From NCBI RefSeq assembly GCF_016481275.1, contig NZ_JAEMNW010000015.1:1-64000 (forward strand): DNA of 64,000 nt. The letters are read 5' to 3'. The position numbers and the translations under genes were made by a program. The notes under the pieces are model-generated. The model had not been told where the DNA came from and made no database searches. It saw only the letters and a list, made by a program, of their open reading frames with translations. The stretch comes from Antrihabitans auranticaus (GTDB lineage Bacteria; Actinomycetota; Actinomycetes; Mycobacteriales; Mycobacteriaceae). The first letter of the stretch is position 1. Every line of letters starts with the position of its first letter. Shown piece after piece: positions 32,237-41,533 of the stretch.

Positions 32237-32788
32237 ATGGGAACGATTGCGGTACACGAATTCATCAGTCTCGACGGGGTGTTCGAGGATCCGAGCTGGA
32301 CTTTCGAATACGGGTTCGATCCCGCGATGGGCGAGACGCTCGGTGGCATCACGGGTGGTGCACAGGCAATCCTGCTGGGACGCAAGACGTTCGAGATGTT
32401 TGCCCCCGCGTGGTCGACCCGAACGGTCGAGGACGACCCCGGTGCTCCGTTCTTCAACGACACAGCCAAGTACGTCGTCGGTTCGCAGGAGCCGAGCGTC
32501 GAATGGTCGAATTCGACCCGCCTCGGGTCGTACGACGCGGAGGCGATCAAGAAGCTGAAGGACGAGACGGACGGCACCATCTACATCTCCGGCTCGGGCA
32601 CGCTCGTCCGCGCGCTACTCACGGACGGTCTCGTCGACGACCTGCACCTGTTCGTCTACCCGGTCGCACTCGGCAAGGGCGAGCGACTCTTCGCCGAGGG
32701 GTCCGACGCGACCAAGCTGGCGTTGAAGGAGCACGAAACCTACGCCAACGGTGTGGTGCACCTGGCCTACGGTCCGGCGGCGAACTGA
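32237..32788 (+). CDS. dihydrofolate reductase-like (RibD C-terminal domain) family protein
   Basis: The 183-residue protein starts at ATG 32237 after GGGAAAGGATTGGTC. It shows the RibD-C/DHFR-like pattern: an N-terminal 'H-E-F-I-S-L-D-G-V' strand, LLGRKTFEMFAP near residue 45, YISGSGTLVRALLTDGLVDDLHLFVYPVALGKGERLF by content at 115-150. Members bind NADPH; their physiological substrates are mostly unknown. Its 3' end overlaps the convergent His-rich membrane protein gene by 22 bases. Confidence 0.9.
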   Translation: MGTIAVHEFISLDGVFEDPSWTFEYGFDPAMGETLGGITGGAQAILLGRKTFEMFAPAWSTRTVEDDPGAPFFNDTAKYVVGSQEPSVEWSNSTRLGSYDAEAIKKLKDETDGTIYISGSGTLVRALLTDGLVDDLHLFVYPVALGKGERLFAEGSDATKLALKEHETYANGVVHLAYGPAAN

Positions 32789-33222
32789 CGCAGCTGCGGG
32801 ACTGCGGCGCGATGGGTCGCATGGAACACGACGGCTACGGCGAGGAGTAATTCGACCACCGCTGTCAGCGTTGCCGCCCCCATCACCGTCGACATCGCTT
32901 CATGGTGACCGGCGGAGGTGGGTGCACCGTGGTGGGCGTGGTGCCCGCTTCCACTTCCCATGGTTGCCGAGTGGAGGACGAGCATCCCGGCCGACATCAT
33001 GGCCACGATCGCCCAGTCTCGTACCGACCCGCGTCGCCACAGGTGCCGCGCACAGTAGAGACAACCGACGACCATGGCGCCCAGCAAAGTCGCGGACACC
33101 GCCGTGGCGGGTGGGTGCTCGACCATAGCCCACGTGTGCAGACCCGCTGACCCGGCCGCAAGGCCCGCTGCCGCGCGCCGCATCGGGACACCGATGCGAC
33201 GCGCGACCACTGGCGAGAGCAC
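32767..33222 (-). CDS. His-rich small membrane protein coupled to the copper amine oxidase gene
   Basis: Three or four hydrophobic segments surround a central His/Met-rich loop (MGSGSGHHAHHGAP, then AGHHEAM). I place the start at the GTG at 33222, about 9 bases after GAAGG. A GTG at 33231 overlaps the amine oxidase stop (GTGA), and an ATG at 33183 is a third option. The family looks like the DUF5134-type actinobacterial membrane proteins. Metal-binding character and position directly after a copper enzyme suggest copper handling, but this is inference. Confidence 0.65.
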   Translation of the reverse strand: MLSPVVARRIGVPMRRAAAGLAAGSAGLHTWAMVEHPPATAVSATLLGAMVVGCLYCARHLWRRGSVRDWAIVAMMSAGMLVLHSATMGSGSGHHAHHGAPTSAGHHEAMSTVMGAATLTAVVELLLAVAVVFHATHRAAVPQLRQFAAGP

Positions 33223-33227
33223 GACCG

Positions 33228-35174
33228 TCACCCTTCGCAGCAGTGGGTGGCGGTACTCGACGGCACGTCGAGGGCAGGGTTGCGATCGAAGAAGCCGACC
33301 GGCTTCAACTTGAAACCCGCGTAATCGACGGGCATCACCGGCCAGTCCTCGGGCCGTGGAAAATGCGTCAGCCCGAAGGTGTGCCACAGGACCAGGTCTT
33401 CGCCGTCGATGCTCCGATCACCCACGATGAAGCTCGGCAGCCCCGCTTCGCCCGGGTGCTGATTGACGAAATCTCCTGCGGGATAACGCTGCGACTCGTC
33501 GTACTGCGTAACCCAGAGGTGCTTGGTGGCAAACGCCGCTCGGGCCGCGATCGAACTCGACGGGTCGGCGAGCAGGACCGGCTGGCCTTCCGGATGCAGC
33601 GCGTAGCCGACGTTCTGGCCGAGCCTGTTCTGCTTGGTCGGGTTGGTGATGTGCCATACCCGAGCCTTGCTGTTGTCGGCCAGGCGCAGGCCTTCCGACT
33701 CGGTCGCAAGCTTCGTCTTCCTACAGCGGAATGCGTTGCCCCACGGGTTTTCCGGCCCCATCGGCACCGGGACCGCATCCACTTCTTCGACGACGTTCAC
33801 GTTGCCGTCCACAGCCATGTCGAGCCGTGCGGAGAACAGATGCTGGTGGAACGGCGCGCCGAGGCCGGGAGCCATTTCCGTCGAAAAGCCTTCTGCGCCT
33901 CGGTAAGCGGAGGTGAACACGATGCCCGTTGCCTTTGCCTCCAATTCGACGGTGCCGTCGAGGTACAGGTACCAGTAGAAACCGTAGTCGTAGTTGCCGA
34001 TGGTCAGGAAGAACGAGATGACCAAACGTCGCGAGCGACGCGTCTCGGTCATGCCGTTGAACATATCGGTGTGCTTCCAGAGCACGCCGTAGTCCTCCTC
34101 GTGGAGGCAGATCGCATTCTTCATCAGCTTCGGGTCGCCGTTTTCATCGGCGATCGTGACGTCGAAGTACTTGATCTCGCCGAGGCAGTCGCACCCGAGC
34201 TCGAGCGAATTCGTGTAGCGACCGAACAGGTACTCCCCCTGGTCGAAGTAGTTCTGCCAGTATCGAACCGGCGAGGGGTCGGCGTACGGCACCACCATCT
34301 CGGAGATCGACGCGCGGTAGACCACAGGTCGCTCTACGCCACCGTCGGCGAAGGACAACTGGTGCAGGGTGAGTCCCTCACGGATGTCGAAGCCGAAGCG
34401 GAAGGACCAATCGGCCCAGGTGATCTTGTTCCCGTCGACGGCGAAGCTCGCGCCGTCCGGCTGCGTGATCTCGATCGGCTTGAGATCGGTCCGTGCAGGC
34501 GACGCGTGAGGCGCGGCGTTCCATTCGCCGCGTTCTGCCGGCACCGCAAGGTCGATCTCGTCGACCACCTTGACGACGCGTCGAGCCGTCAGGTCGACAT
34601 AGGCCACGACTCCGTCGATCGGATGCGCCCACGGCAGGTCGGCTCCGTCCTCCTGGTGGAAGGCAAGCACCCGAACGATTCGCCGGCCGACCTCGTCCTC
34701 GTGTCCGAACGAGCCCGCCGACAACGGAACCGCACGCACCTTGCCCGGTTCGATCTTTCGCTTGGCCATTGCAGCGAGCCACTCTGCACTATCGAGCAGG
34801 AACGACTCGATGTCTTCGAATTCCTCGTCGAGGATCGGTACCTGTCCGTCGGCCGCGGCGTCGATGACAGTTGCCCGGGTTACCGCTCCCGCCGTGATCG
34901 AGACCACCAGGTCGGTTCCCATTCCGGTTGTGCGGTCCAGCAACAGCAGACGCGCACATCGTTCGACCGGATCGCCGGGCGTAAAGGCGAGCACCGTTGC
35001 CTTGTGGGGCTCGTCGAGCGCGACATAGACGAATCGCACGCCATCGCCGAGCAATCCTTCGTCCTCGACGATCCGCTTGACCGCACGGATCTCGTCGGCG
35101 GACAACGGTGTCAACGGGTGATCCGGTGCTGCGGGCACGGTGCGGCCGGGGGTCTCGATGGTTGCTGTACTCAT
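33228..35174 (-). CDS. copper-containing primary amine oxidase (TPQ enzyme)
   Basis: The 648-residue enzyme starts at ATG 35174 after AAGGAG, overlapping the permease stop (ATGA). The topaquinone precursor Tyr395 is in TIGNYDYGF. The catalytic base is Asp311 in YFDQGEY, 84 residues earlier, as in Arthrobacter globiformis amine oxidase (298/382). Copper ligands are His443 and His445 (PFHQHLF) and a His in HTFGLTHFPRPEDWPVMP near the C-terminus. It oxidises primary amines such as phenylethylamine or tyramine to aldehydes. The neighbouring amine permease and aldehyde dehydrogenase complete an uptake-oxidation route. Confidence 0.96.
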   Translation of the reverse strand: MSTATIETPGRTVPAAPDHPLTPLSADEIRAVKRIVEDEGLLGDGVRFVYVALDEPHKATVLAFTPGDPVERCARLLLLDRTTGMGTDLVVSITAGAVTRATVIDAAADGQVPILDEEFEDIESFLLDSAEWLAAMAKRKIEPGKVRAVPLSAGSFGHEDEVGRRIVRVLAFHQEDGADLPWAHPIDGVVAYVDLTARRVVKVVDEIDLAVPAERGEWNAAPHASPARTDLKPIEITQPDGASFAVDGNKITWADWSFRFGFDIREGLTLHQLSFADGGVERPVVYRASISEMVVPYADPSPVRYWQNYFDQGEYLFGRYTNSLELGCDCLGEIKYFDVTIADENGDPKLMKNAICLHEEDYGVLWKHTDMFNGMTETRRSRRLVISFFLTIGNYDYGFYWYLYLDGTVELEAKATGIVFTSAYRGAEGFSTEMAPGLGAPFHQHLFSARLDMAVDGNVNVVEEVDAVPVPMGPENPWGNAFRCRKTKLATESEGLRLADNSKARVWHITNPTKQNRLGQNVGYALHPEGQPVLLADPSSSIAARAAFATKHLWVTQYDESQRYPAGDFVNQHPGEAGLPSFIVGDRSIDGEDLVLWHTFGLTHFPRPEDWPVMPVDYAGFKLKPVGFFDRNPALDVPSSTATHCCEG

Positions 35175-36625
35175 GATGCGATCTCCTTGTCGATCGAATT
35201 CTGTTGGTGCGCAGCGTGTGGTCGGAGTAACGCGACGGCGGCGCCGCCGATGAAGGTTCCCGCGAGCAGCACGCCGATGATGGCGGCGAGCGTGCCGGAG
35301 CCGCCGACGAGCATGGGCAGCTTGTCGATCGTCATCACGAGAAGCACTGCAAGACCGGTCAGTCCGAGGCCGGGAGCGACGACCGTGTGCCAGAGCCGGT
35401 TGTCCACGCGCGAGCGCCGGAAGTAGACGAGGATCGCTGCCGACGTCAGCGTCATCAGTGCGACGATGCCGACCGAGGACACACCGGCGAACCAGGCGAA
35501 CACTTCGGTGACCGGGTCGAGGCCCGCGAGTGCCGATACGGCGACCAGGACGAGCGCCGATGCGGTCTGGACCACCGAGGCGACATAGGGCGACGCGTGC
35601 TTGACGTGCGCGCGGCCGCACACCGCGGGCAGGGCCGACGTCGCGCCGAGGGCGAAGATGTATCGCGACAGGACGTTGTGGAAGGACAGCACGGCCGCGA
35701 AAAGGCTTGTGATCAAGAAGATCTGGACCAGATCGCCCGCAGCCGAGCCGACATACCGGACAGCGGTGTCGGTGATCATTCCCTCGGGATTCTCCGAAGC
35801 GAGCGTGACGGCGCCCTCGTCGCCCCAGGCACTCACCATCGCCCAACTGGTCAGTGCATAGAACCCGCCGATGAGCACCAGTGCCAAGTAGGTGGCGCGG
35901 GGAATCGTCCGCGCGGGGTCCCGCGCCTCGTCCCTGAATACCGCCGTCGCTTCGAACCCGATGTATCCGGCAATGGCGAAGATCAACGCAATCCCAGGCG
36001 CGCCTTCGAAGAAGTTCCCGGGATGCAATGCTGCCCGCGACATTCCGTCGGCACCGCCGCGTCCGACGATCGCTGCGTCGATGACGAGGACGATCCCGAC
36101 CTCACAGACCAGCAAGACGCCGAGCACCTTGCCCGACAGGTCGATGTGCCGATACCCGAGCAACGCGACGACGGCCATCGTCGCGAATGCCCAGCCGTAC
36201 CAGGGGATATGCGGTCCCCCGTGGGAGGTGACGAGGTCGTCGGTCGCCGCTCCGATGTAGCCGTACACGGCTACCTGGACCGCCGTGTAGGACAGCAGGG
36301 CCAGGAAGGCTGCACCCAGGCCCGCATGCCGACCCAGACCGTGCGTTATGTACGTGTAGAAGGCGCCTGCTCCGGGGACATGGCGGGCCATCGCCGTGAA
36401 GCCGACCGCGAAAAGTAGCAGCACGGCGGTACAGACCACATACGACGCGGGATAGGCGGCACCGTTACCCGCGGCGATGCCGAGCGGGACGGTGCCCGCC
36501 ACGACTGTGAGTGGGGCTGCGGCCGCAACCACCATGAATACGATCGCGCTCGGCCCGAGGGTGCCGACCAAGCGGTCGCCGGCGCCACGGGCTTGCGTGC
36601 TCTGCGCAACTGCGTTGATTGTCAT
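35171..36625 (-). CDS. APC superfamily amine/amino acid permease
   Basis: The 484-residue protein has 12 predicted TM helices. GTLGPSAIVFMVVAAAAPLTVVAG near the N-terminus and GFEATAVFRDEARDPARTIPRA near residue 225 are the APC (APA-type) signatures. Its stop overlaps the ATG of the copper amine oxidase gene, so it most likely imports the amine substrate. The start at 36625 has no strong ribosome binding site. The operon's upstream gap contains the palindrome at 36741-36777. Confidence 0.9.
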   Translation of the reverse strand: MTINAVAQSTQARGAGDRLVGTLGPSAIVFMVVAAAAPLTVVAGTVPLGIAAGNGAAYPASYVVCTAVLLLFAVGFTAMARHVPGAGAFYTYITHGLGRHAGLGAAFLALLSYTAVQVAVYGYIGAATDDLVTSHGGPHIPWYGWAFATMAVVALLGYRHIDLSGKVLGVLLVCEVGIVLVIDAAIVGRGGADGMSRAALHPGNFFEGAPGIALIFAIAGYIGFEATAVFRDEARDPARTIPRATYLALVLIGGFYALTSWAMVSAWGDEGAVTLASENPEGMITDTAVRYVGSAAGDLVQIFLITSLFAAVLSFHNVLSRYIFALGATSALPAVCGRAHVKHASPYVASVVQTASALVLVAVSALAGLDPVTEVFAWFAGVSSVGIVALMTLTSAAILVYFRRSRVDNRLWHTVVAPGLGLTGLAVLLVMTIDKLPMLVGGSGTLAAIIGVLLAGTFIGGAAVALLRPHAAHQQNSIDKEIAS

Positions 36626-36740
36626 GACATTGTCCGACTCTCGTCTAGAGATTGTTTATCGAATCGATCGGGAGTGCTCACCGAAATAATGCAGGGGGTG
36701 CGCGCCGTTAGAATTTCGGCGTCGTAAAGATTGGCGAATC

Positions 36741-36777
36741 CCGAATGAGAATTGCTTCGTAGCGAATTCTCATTCGG
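36741..36777. promoter_or_regulatory. perfect 13-bp inverted repeat containing two GAATGAGAA sites
   Basis: CCGAATGAGAATT (36741-36753) and AATTCTCATTCGG (36765-36777) form a perfect inverted repeat with an 11-base loop, upstream of the permease/amine oxidase operon and downstream of the aldehyde dehydrogenase gene. The same core recurs four times at 38506-38650. This argues for a protein-binding operator rather than a terminator; no T run follows. Confidence 0.7.
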
Positions 36778-36871
36778 CCGCCGAAGTAGCGGGCCCGGCC
36801 GCGGCGGCGTTTTGCGGCACCGCGACCGGGAGGCATGTATCCGGGTGGATCGGACTACAGGGTGGATCGGA

Positions 36872-38377
36872 CTACAGAGCGATGTTCACCGATTTCGTCT
36901 GCGTGTATTCGGCAATCGCACCCGCACCGAGTTCACGACCCCACCCGGACTGCTTGTAGCCACCGAAGGGCAACGCGGTGTCGAACGCGTTGTGACAGTT
37001 GATCCACACAGTGCCCGCCTTGATCTGACTTGCCACCTCGTGCGCGCGTGAGACGTCACGGGTCCAGACGCTGGCAGCGAGACCGTAGGGAGTGTCGTTG
37101 GCCGCCGCTTCGATGCCCTCCGCGCGGTTGAACGGCACTGCAACGGCGACCGGTCCGAAGATCTCTTCCTGATAGACGCTGAAGTCGCGACGCACGTCGA
37201 CGAGCAGTGTCGGTTCGACGTAGAAGCCGTGGTCACCGTGCCTGCCGCCGCCGGCAAGCGCCCGAGCACCGGCGGCAAGACCAGCGTCGATGTAGCCGGT
37301 CACCTTCGTCAGCTGGTCCTGCGAGATCAGCGGTCCGATGTCGTTGGTCGGGTCCATGCCCGGTCCGATCTTCTGAGCGCGCGCGAAATCGGCTACGCCG
37401 GCTGTGAATTCGTCGAAGATGCTGTCTTCGACCAGCAGTCTGGTTCCCGCGGTACAGGCCTGGCCGTGGTTGAACAGGAAGCCGCTGGCAGCGCCCGGGA
37501 TGGCTGTGGCGAGGTCGGCGTCGGCAAAGATCACCTGGGGGCTCTTGCCGCCCAACTCCAGCGACACCTTCTTCAGGTTGCCCGATGCGGCATTGACGAT
37601 CTTCTTGCCGACCTCGGTGGATCCGGTGAACGCGACTTTGTCGACGTCGGGGTGTGACGACAGCGCGGCACCGACGTCGCCGTAGCCGGTGACAACGTTG
37701 AACACACCGTCGGGCACGCCGACCTCGGCGATGACTTCGGCGAGCAGGAGCGCTGTCAGTGGTGTCTGTTCGGCGGGCTTGAGAATCAGAGTGTTTCCGC
37801 AGGCCAGCGCCGGTGCAACCTTGAATGCGGCCATCACGAGCGGGAAGTTCCACGGGATGATCTGCGCGCACACGCCGACCGGCTCGCGCACGGTGAAGGC
37901 GTGAAACCGGCCACCCGGTGCCCACGGGACCGAAACCGGAATCGTGGTGCCCTCGATCTTGGTGGCCCAGCCGGCGTAGTAGAAGAAGATCTCCGCCGCC
38001 CACGTCACGTCGACCGCCTGCGCGACCGCCACGGACTTGCCGTTGTCGATCGTCTCGAGCTGCGCGAATTGTTCTGCGCGAGAAAGGATGCCCTCGCCGA
38101 TCTGCCACAGCATGCGTTGGCGCTGCGCCGGCGTCAGCGCACGCCACGGACCGGACTCGAAAGCCCGCCGCGCCGCCGCGACCGCCCGGTCGACGTCGGC
38201 GACGCCGCTGTGCGGAACGGTCGTGATCGCTTCACCGGTCGCGGGGTCCAGCGTCTCGAAGGTGGCGCCGGACAGCGCATCGATCCATTGCCCGTCGACG
38301 TACATCTGCTTGGGTCTGGATACGAACTCGACGACGCGGGAATCCAGGCCGGCGGGCGAGCTGATGACAGCAGTCAT
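36872..38377 (-). CDS. aldehyde dehydrogenase (phenylacetaldehyde dehydrogenase-like)
   Basis: The 501-residue NAD(P)-dependent aldehyde dehydrogenase has the catalytic Glu in LELGGKSP near residue 270 and the catalytic Cys in GQACTAGTRL near residue 304. PWNFPLVMAAFKVAPALACGN and FTGSTEVGK are the cofactor motifs. WINCHNAFDTALPFGGYKQSGWGRE closes the family pattern. It should oxidise the aldehyde made by the copper amine oxidase to the acid. Its promoter region contains four GAATGAGAA-type sites, and another pair lies past its 3' end. Confidence 0.95.
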   Translation of the reverse strand: MTAVISSPAGLDSRVVEFVSRPKQMYVDGQWIDALSGATFETLDPATGEAITTVPHSGVADVDRAVAAARRAFESGPWRALTPAQRQRMLWQIGEGILSRAEQFAQLETIDNGKSVAVAQAVDVTWAAEIFFYYAGWATKIEGTTIPVSVPWAPGGRFHAFTVREPVGVCAQIIPWNFPLVMAAFKVAPALACGNTLILKPAEQTPLTALLLAEVIAEVGVPDGVFNVVTGYGDVGAALSSHPDVDKVAFTGSTEVGKKIVNAASGNLKKVSLELGGKSPQVIFADADLATAIPGAASGFLFNHGQACTAGTRLLVEDSIFDEFTAGVADFARAQKIGPGMDPTNDIGPLISQDQLTKVTGYIDAGLAAGARALAGGGRHGDHGFYVEPTLLVDVRRDFSVYQEEIFGPVAVAVPFNRAEGIEAAANDTPYGLAASVWTRDVSRAHEVASQIKAGTVWINCHNAFDTALPFGGYKQSGWGRELGAGAIAEYTQTKSVNIAL

Positions 38378-38505
38378 GACGTCCTCACATGTGAATAGGG
38401 AAATATTAATTCAGCGGCTATACCCTGTTTCGAGTATTTCCGCCGTCGGCGCTTCGACCTGTTGCAAAGGTAACTCCGCAATGTGTCCCGAGTCACGCGT
38501 TATTT

Positions 38506-38650
38506 CGAATGAGAATTTCTCCGGCGAGCCATTCTCATTCCCCTCGCGCGGCAATTCTCATTCCACATTCGGCGACGCCGCAGGTTGCAGCACTCACGCC
38601 TGGCCGGATGTGTTCACCGCCTACTCCCGCTCTGCCCGGATTCTCATTCG
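38506..38650. promoter_or_regulatory. cluster of four GAATGAGAA-type operator sites between aldehyde dehydrogenase and permease genes
   Basis: CGAATGAGAATT (38506-38517) is followed by three copies in the opposite orientation: ATTCTCATTC (38531-38540), AATTCTCATTC (38553-38563) and ATTCTCATTCG (38640-38650). The second and third are 22 bp apart, about two helical turns. They sit in the 369-bp divergent gap upstream of both the aldehyde dehydrogenase and the APC permease/IclR genes. The IclR protein encoded at 40201 is a candidate binder. Confidence 0.7.
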
Positions 38651-38746
38651 GCAGCGCGCGGAATTAATGACGGAACTATGTGCGGACCGCGCCGGATGGG
38701 CTACGTTCCAAACAACTACCTTCCGGGCGAAGAGAGAGTGGTAGGC

Positions 38747-40204
38747 GTGGCCGGCAGTCAGACGATCCGAAGCAGCTCACCGGTGTCCGGTCTCGACCGG
38801 GCGCAGTTGAGCTTTGCGCAGGTGCTCGGTCAGTCGGTATCGGCTGTGGCGCCGTCGGCTGTCATGGTCACCCTGCCCGCAATCGTTCTGCCGGCCGCGG
38901 GCGGACTCGTGCTACCGCTGTTCGCCGTCGCCGCACTGCTGATGACGGGAGTCGGCTATTGCGTCGGGCAGTTCGCAACGCGCATGGTGGCGGTGAGCGG
39001 CGTCTACAGCTACACGGTGAAGGGCCTTGGGCCGTTGCCCGGTTTCGGCGCTGGTTGGTCCCTGCTGATCGGCTACGCCGCGGCAGCGATGGCGAGTGTC
39101 CTGGGCGCAGCGAGCTACCTTTCCGCGTTGGCCGGCAGGGTCGGCCTGCCGCACGGAACCGCGACGGTCGCGGTGCTAGCCCTCGCCGTGTGCGCGATCG
39201 CGCTGCTGCTGATGGTTCGCGGGATCGGGTTGTCGGCACGAACGTCGTTGGCAATCGAGGTGTTTGCGATCGCCGTTGCGGGCGCGGTTCTCGTCGTCGC
39301 CTTCGCACGGTCCTTCGGCGATGGCCATGATCCCCCGAATACCGTTACCGACCAACCGCATTCAGCCATCGGCTTCGCGCTACTGCTGGCGATCACGTCG
39401 TTCGTAGGTTTCGAGAGCGCGGGAACAGTCGCGCGGGAGGCCCGCAATCCATTTGTCGCGATTCCGCGCGCTGTCAGGTGGACCCCGATCGCGCTGGGCG
39501 TCCTGTACCTGTTCGCCGCGGGGCTACAGCAGTCCGATCGCGTACGGGACGGCCTTGATTCCGTTCCGATCGTGTTGTCTCTCAGCGACGGCGCGGGCGG
39601 TGGCTCCACGGCGTTGTCGGTGGTCATGGAACTCGGGGTCACCGCATCCTGGTTCGCGTGCGTCATCGGTTCGGCAACAGCGTTGTCCCGCACGCTCTTC
39701 GCGATGGGTCGCGAGGGCGTCGTCCCAGCGGCGTTCGGGCACACCCACTCCCGGTACAAGACGCCGCATGTCGCGTTGCTGACCACGATGCCGATCGTGG
39801 CCGCGGTTCCGATCGTCTACCTGCTCGGTGCCGGCTCGAGTCGGGACGTCCTCGTCGGCCTGCTCGCAGTCTCGGCCCATGGCTACGTTGTTGCCTACGT
39901 ACTGCTGTGCGTGGCGACGCCCACCTTCCTCTACCGGATCGGCGAGCCCGGTAGGGTCCCCCTGCTCGTCGGAGCGACGACAGCAGTGGCAATGGTCGGG
40001 CTCATCGGCTGGGCGGCGTTGTCGGGCGAACTCGCTGCCGGCGCCTCGACCGTCGTCTACGTCGCGCTGCTCTTTGCCGGTGGCGTTGTCTGCGCGCTCC
40101 GCGTGCGCAGGGATCGGACCGTCCTGGATCGAATAGGTGTGTACGACGAAACCATCGCAGACGACCTACTGGTGGATCACCGGCCCTGGGAGGTGCGCCG
40201 GTGA
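38747..40204 (+). CDS. APC superfamily permease
   Basis: The frame is open from 38585. I place the start at GTG 38747 because GCGAAGAGAGAG precedes it and the protein then begins AGSQTIRSSSPVSGLDRAQLSF as in related permeases. GTG 38738 and ATG 38698 are alternatives. The 485-residue product has about 12 TM helices with GFESAGTVAREARNPFVAIPRAV near residue 215, an APC signature. The stop overlaps the GTG of the IclR gene. It is a second transporter of the amine module, divergent from the aldehyde dehydrogenase. Confidence 0.88.
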   Translation: MAGSQTIRSSSPVSGLDRAQLSFAQVLGQSVSAVAPSAVMVTLPAIVLPAAGGLVLPLFAVAALLMTGVGYCVGQFATRMVAVSGVYSYTVKGLGPLPGFGAGWSLLIGYAAAAMASVLGAASYLSALAGRVGLPHGTATVAVLALAVCAIALLLMVRGIGLSARTSLAIEVFAIAVAGAVLVVAFARSFGDGHDPPNTVTDQPHSAIGFALLLAITSFVGFESAGTVAREARNPFVAIPRAVRWTPIALGVLYLFAAGLQQSDRVRDGLDSVPIVLSLSDGAGGGSTALSVVMELGVTASWFACVIGSATALSRTLFAMGREGVVPAAFGHTHSRYKTPHVALLTTMPIVAAVPIVYLLGAGSSRDVLVGLLAVSAHGYVVAYVLLCVATPTFLYRIGEPGRVPLLVGATTAVAMVGLIGWAALSGELAAGASTVVYVALLFAGGVVCALRVRRDRTVLDRIGVYDETIADDLLVDHRPWEVRR

Positions 40205-40950
40205 GCCCCGATTCCGTGTTGTCCGGTCGGCAGCCGCAAGCAGTGCAGAGTGCTCTGCGCGTGCTCGAAGAGGTTGCGCGTGCCGGGACCGGCGTGACGG
40301 CGAAGGACATCGCAGTCAACCTGTCGATGCCCTCGGCGACGACCTACCGCCTGCTGAATCTCCTTGTCGGCGAAGGTTACGTGGTCCGCCTACCGGACCT
40401 CACGGGGTTTGCGCTCGGCCAGAAGATCGGTCTTCTCGTCGACGCCGCTGTTGCACCGACGGTCTGTACGGCAGCACGCGATGTACTCGCCGAACTCCGG
40501 CTCTCGGTGCGACTCGGCGTGCACCTGTTCTACTTCACCAACACGGCGGTCCGCAGTGCCGATCTCGACCCCGAGTTTCCGCCACCGGTCGACGATTCCG
40601 TTCTGAACCGCCACCTCCACGCGTGCGCGGTCGGCAAGATTCTGCTCGCCGAGAAGCGGGACATCGCCACTCTGATCGGTCCGCGTCCGGCCGCCGTCAC
40701 CGCGCGAACGATTACCGCCGTCCCGGATCTGGCGCGTGAACTTGCAGGCGTGCGCGAGCAGAGCGTCGCCGTTCAGATCGGGCAGATTCGCGAGGGTTCC
40801 GGGTGCATTGCCGTACCGATCCGGTCCGGGAAGGGCACGCTGGTCGCGGCGCTTGCGATGTCGGGTCGCGCCGACCAAGAACAGGTACTGCGACGGCAAC
40901 TCGCGCTGCTGAGCGAATTCGCCGGCCGTTTGAGCCCGTTGCTGGCGTGA
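40201..40950 (+). CDS. IclR family transcriptional regulator of the amine module
   Basis: The GTG at 40201 overlaps the permease stop. The 249-residue protein has an N-terminal winged helix (QAVQSALRVLEEVARAG then TAKDIAVNLSMPSATTYRLLNLLVGEGYV by content) at residues 12-62. The IclR effector domain follows, with LHACAVGKILLAE near 145 and GSGCIAVPIR near 200. IclR proteins bind short palindromes and respond to aromatic acids or similar ligands. This makes it the best candidate for the GAATGAGAA-type sites at 36741-36777 and 38506-38650. Confidence 0.9.
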   Translation: MSPDSVLSGRQPQAVQSALRVLEEVARAGTGVTAKDIAVNLSMPSATTYRLLNLLVGEGYVVRLPDLTGFALGQKIGLLVDAAVAPTVCTAARDVLAELRLSVRLGVHLFYFTNTAVRSADLDPEFPPPVDDSVLNRHLHACAVGKILLAEKRDIATLIGPRPAAVTARTITAVPDLARELAGVREQSVAVQIGQIREGSGCIAVPIRSGKGTLVAALAMSGRADQEQVLRRQLALLSEFAGRLSPLLA

Positions 40951-41533
40951 GTGAAATTCCTGCGGAGAGTCACCTCTTTCGGCGACTTTCGGCCCTTGCG
41001 AATCTGCCGCGTGGCGAATCGGCCGCGTGGGAATGTAGCGCGGACGACGCGGGCATTACCGCCCGCTGTGACGCTCGGACCCGTTGCAAACATGCGCCGC
41101 AATGTTGCCGACAAAGATCATCAAGAAAATTTTCGACGCGGCAAACCAGTCTGCAGTCCGCTGATCTGCAGTCGATCCGCGCCGCACCGTGCGGACTCGA
41201 AACGTCGACTGTGGCGCTCGCATCAACGCGAGCAGGCTGCGCCACGAACCCCACGTGCGCACGCCCCGCAGACTGAAACTATTGCAGCTCAATGTAATTC
41301 CTCGTGGTCCAGGCAACTCGCCCAAGATTTCGGCAGCCGGCGATCCGGGGTGCTTCGACATTGTCGGTACTCTCGAATACGTAGAAAGAAGAGCCCTTAC
41401 CGACTTCGGACACCATCGTCGAACCGCCGCGTACCGATTTCCGCGACGTTAACTGCGCAGGGAAAGTCTTCTGCCAGCACCGAAGCGGGCTTACTGTGTA
41501 AGTGGGCGGACTAACTGAATCTGAAGGAGAACA
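40951..41533. other. intergenic stretch without a supported gene
   Basis: Several overlapping frames exist on both strands, but none has a ribosome binding site, signal or domain. AT content rises towards 41500, just before the secreted-protein gene, so the last ~100 bp probably hold its promoter. No strong hairpin is visible after the IclR gene. Confidence 0.5.

Noticed and set aside
33243-35426. 727-aa forward frame antisense to the copper amine oxidase
   Set aside because: The copper amine oxidase has all catalytic residues; the antisense frame has none recognisable.
36741-36777. intrinsic terminator
   Set aside because: The stem is perfect, but no T run follows on either strand and the same core occurs as single sites in another promoter region.
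41056-41361. 101-aa reverse frame in the intergenic stretch
   Set aside because: No ribosome binding site or conserved pattern; composition not coding-like.
40951-41514. 187-aa forward frame after the IclR gene
   Set aside because: No start signal, mixed composition, no domain, and overlapping frames on the other strand are equally long.
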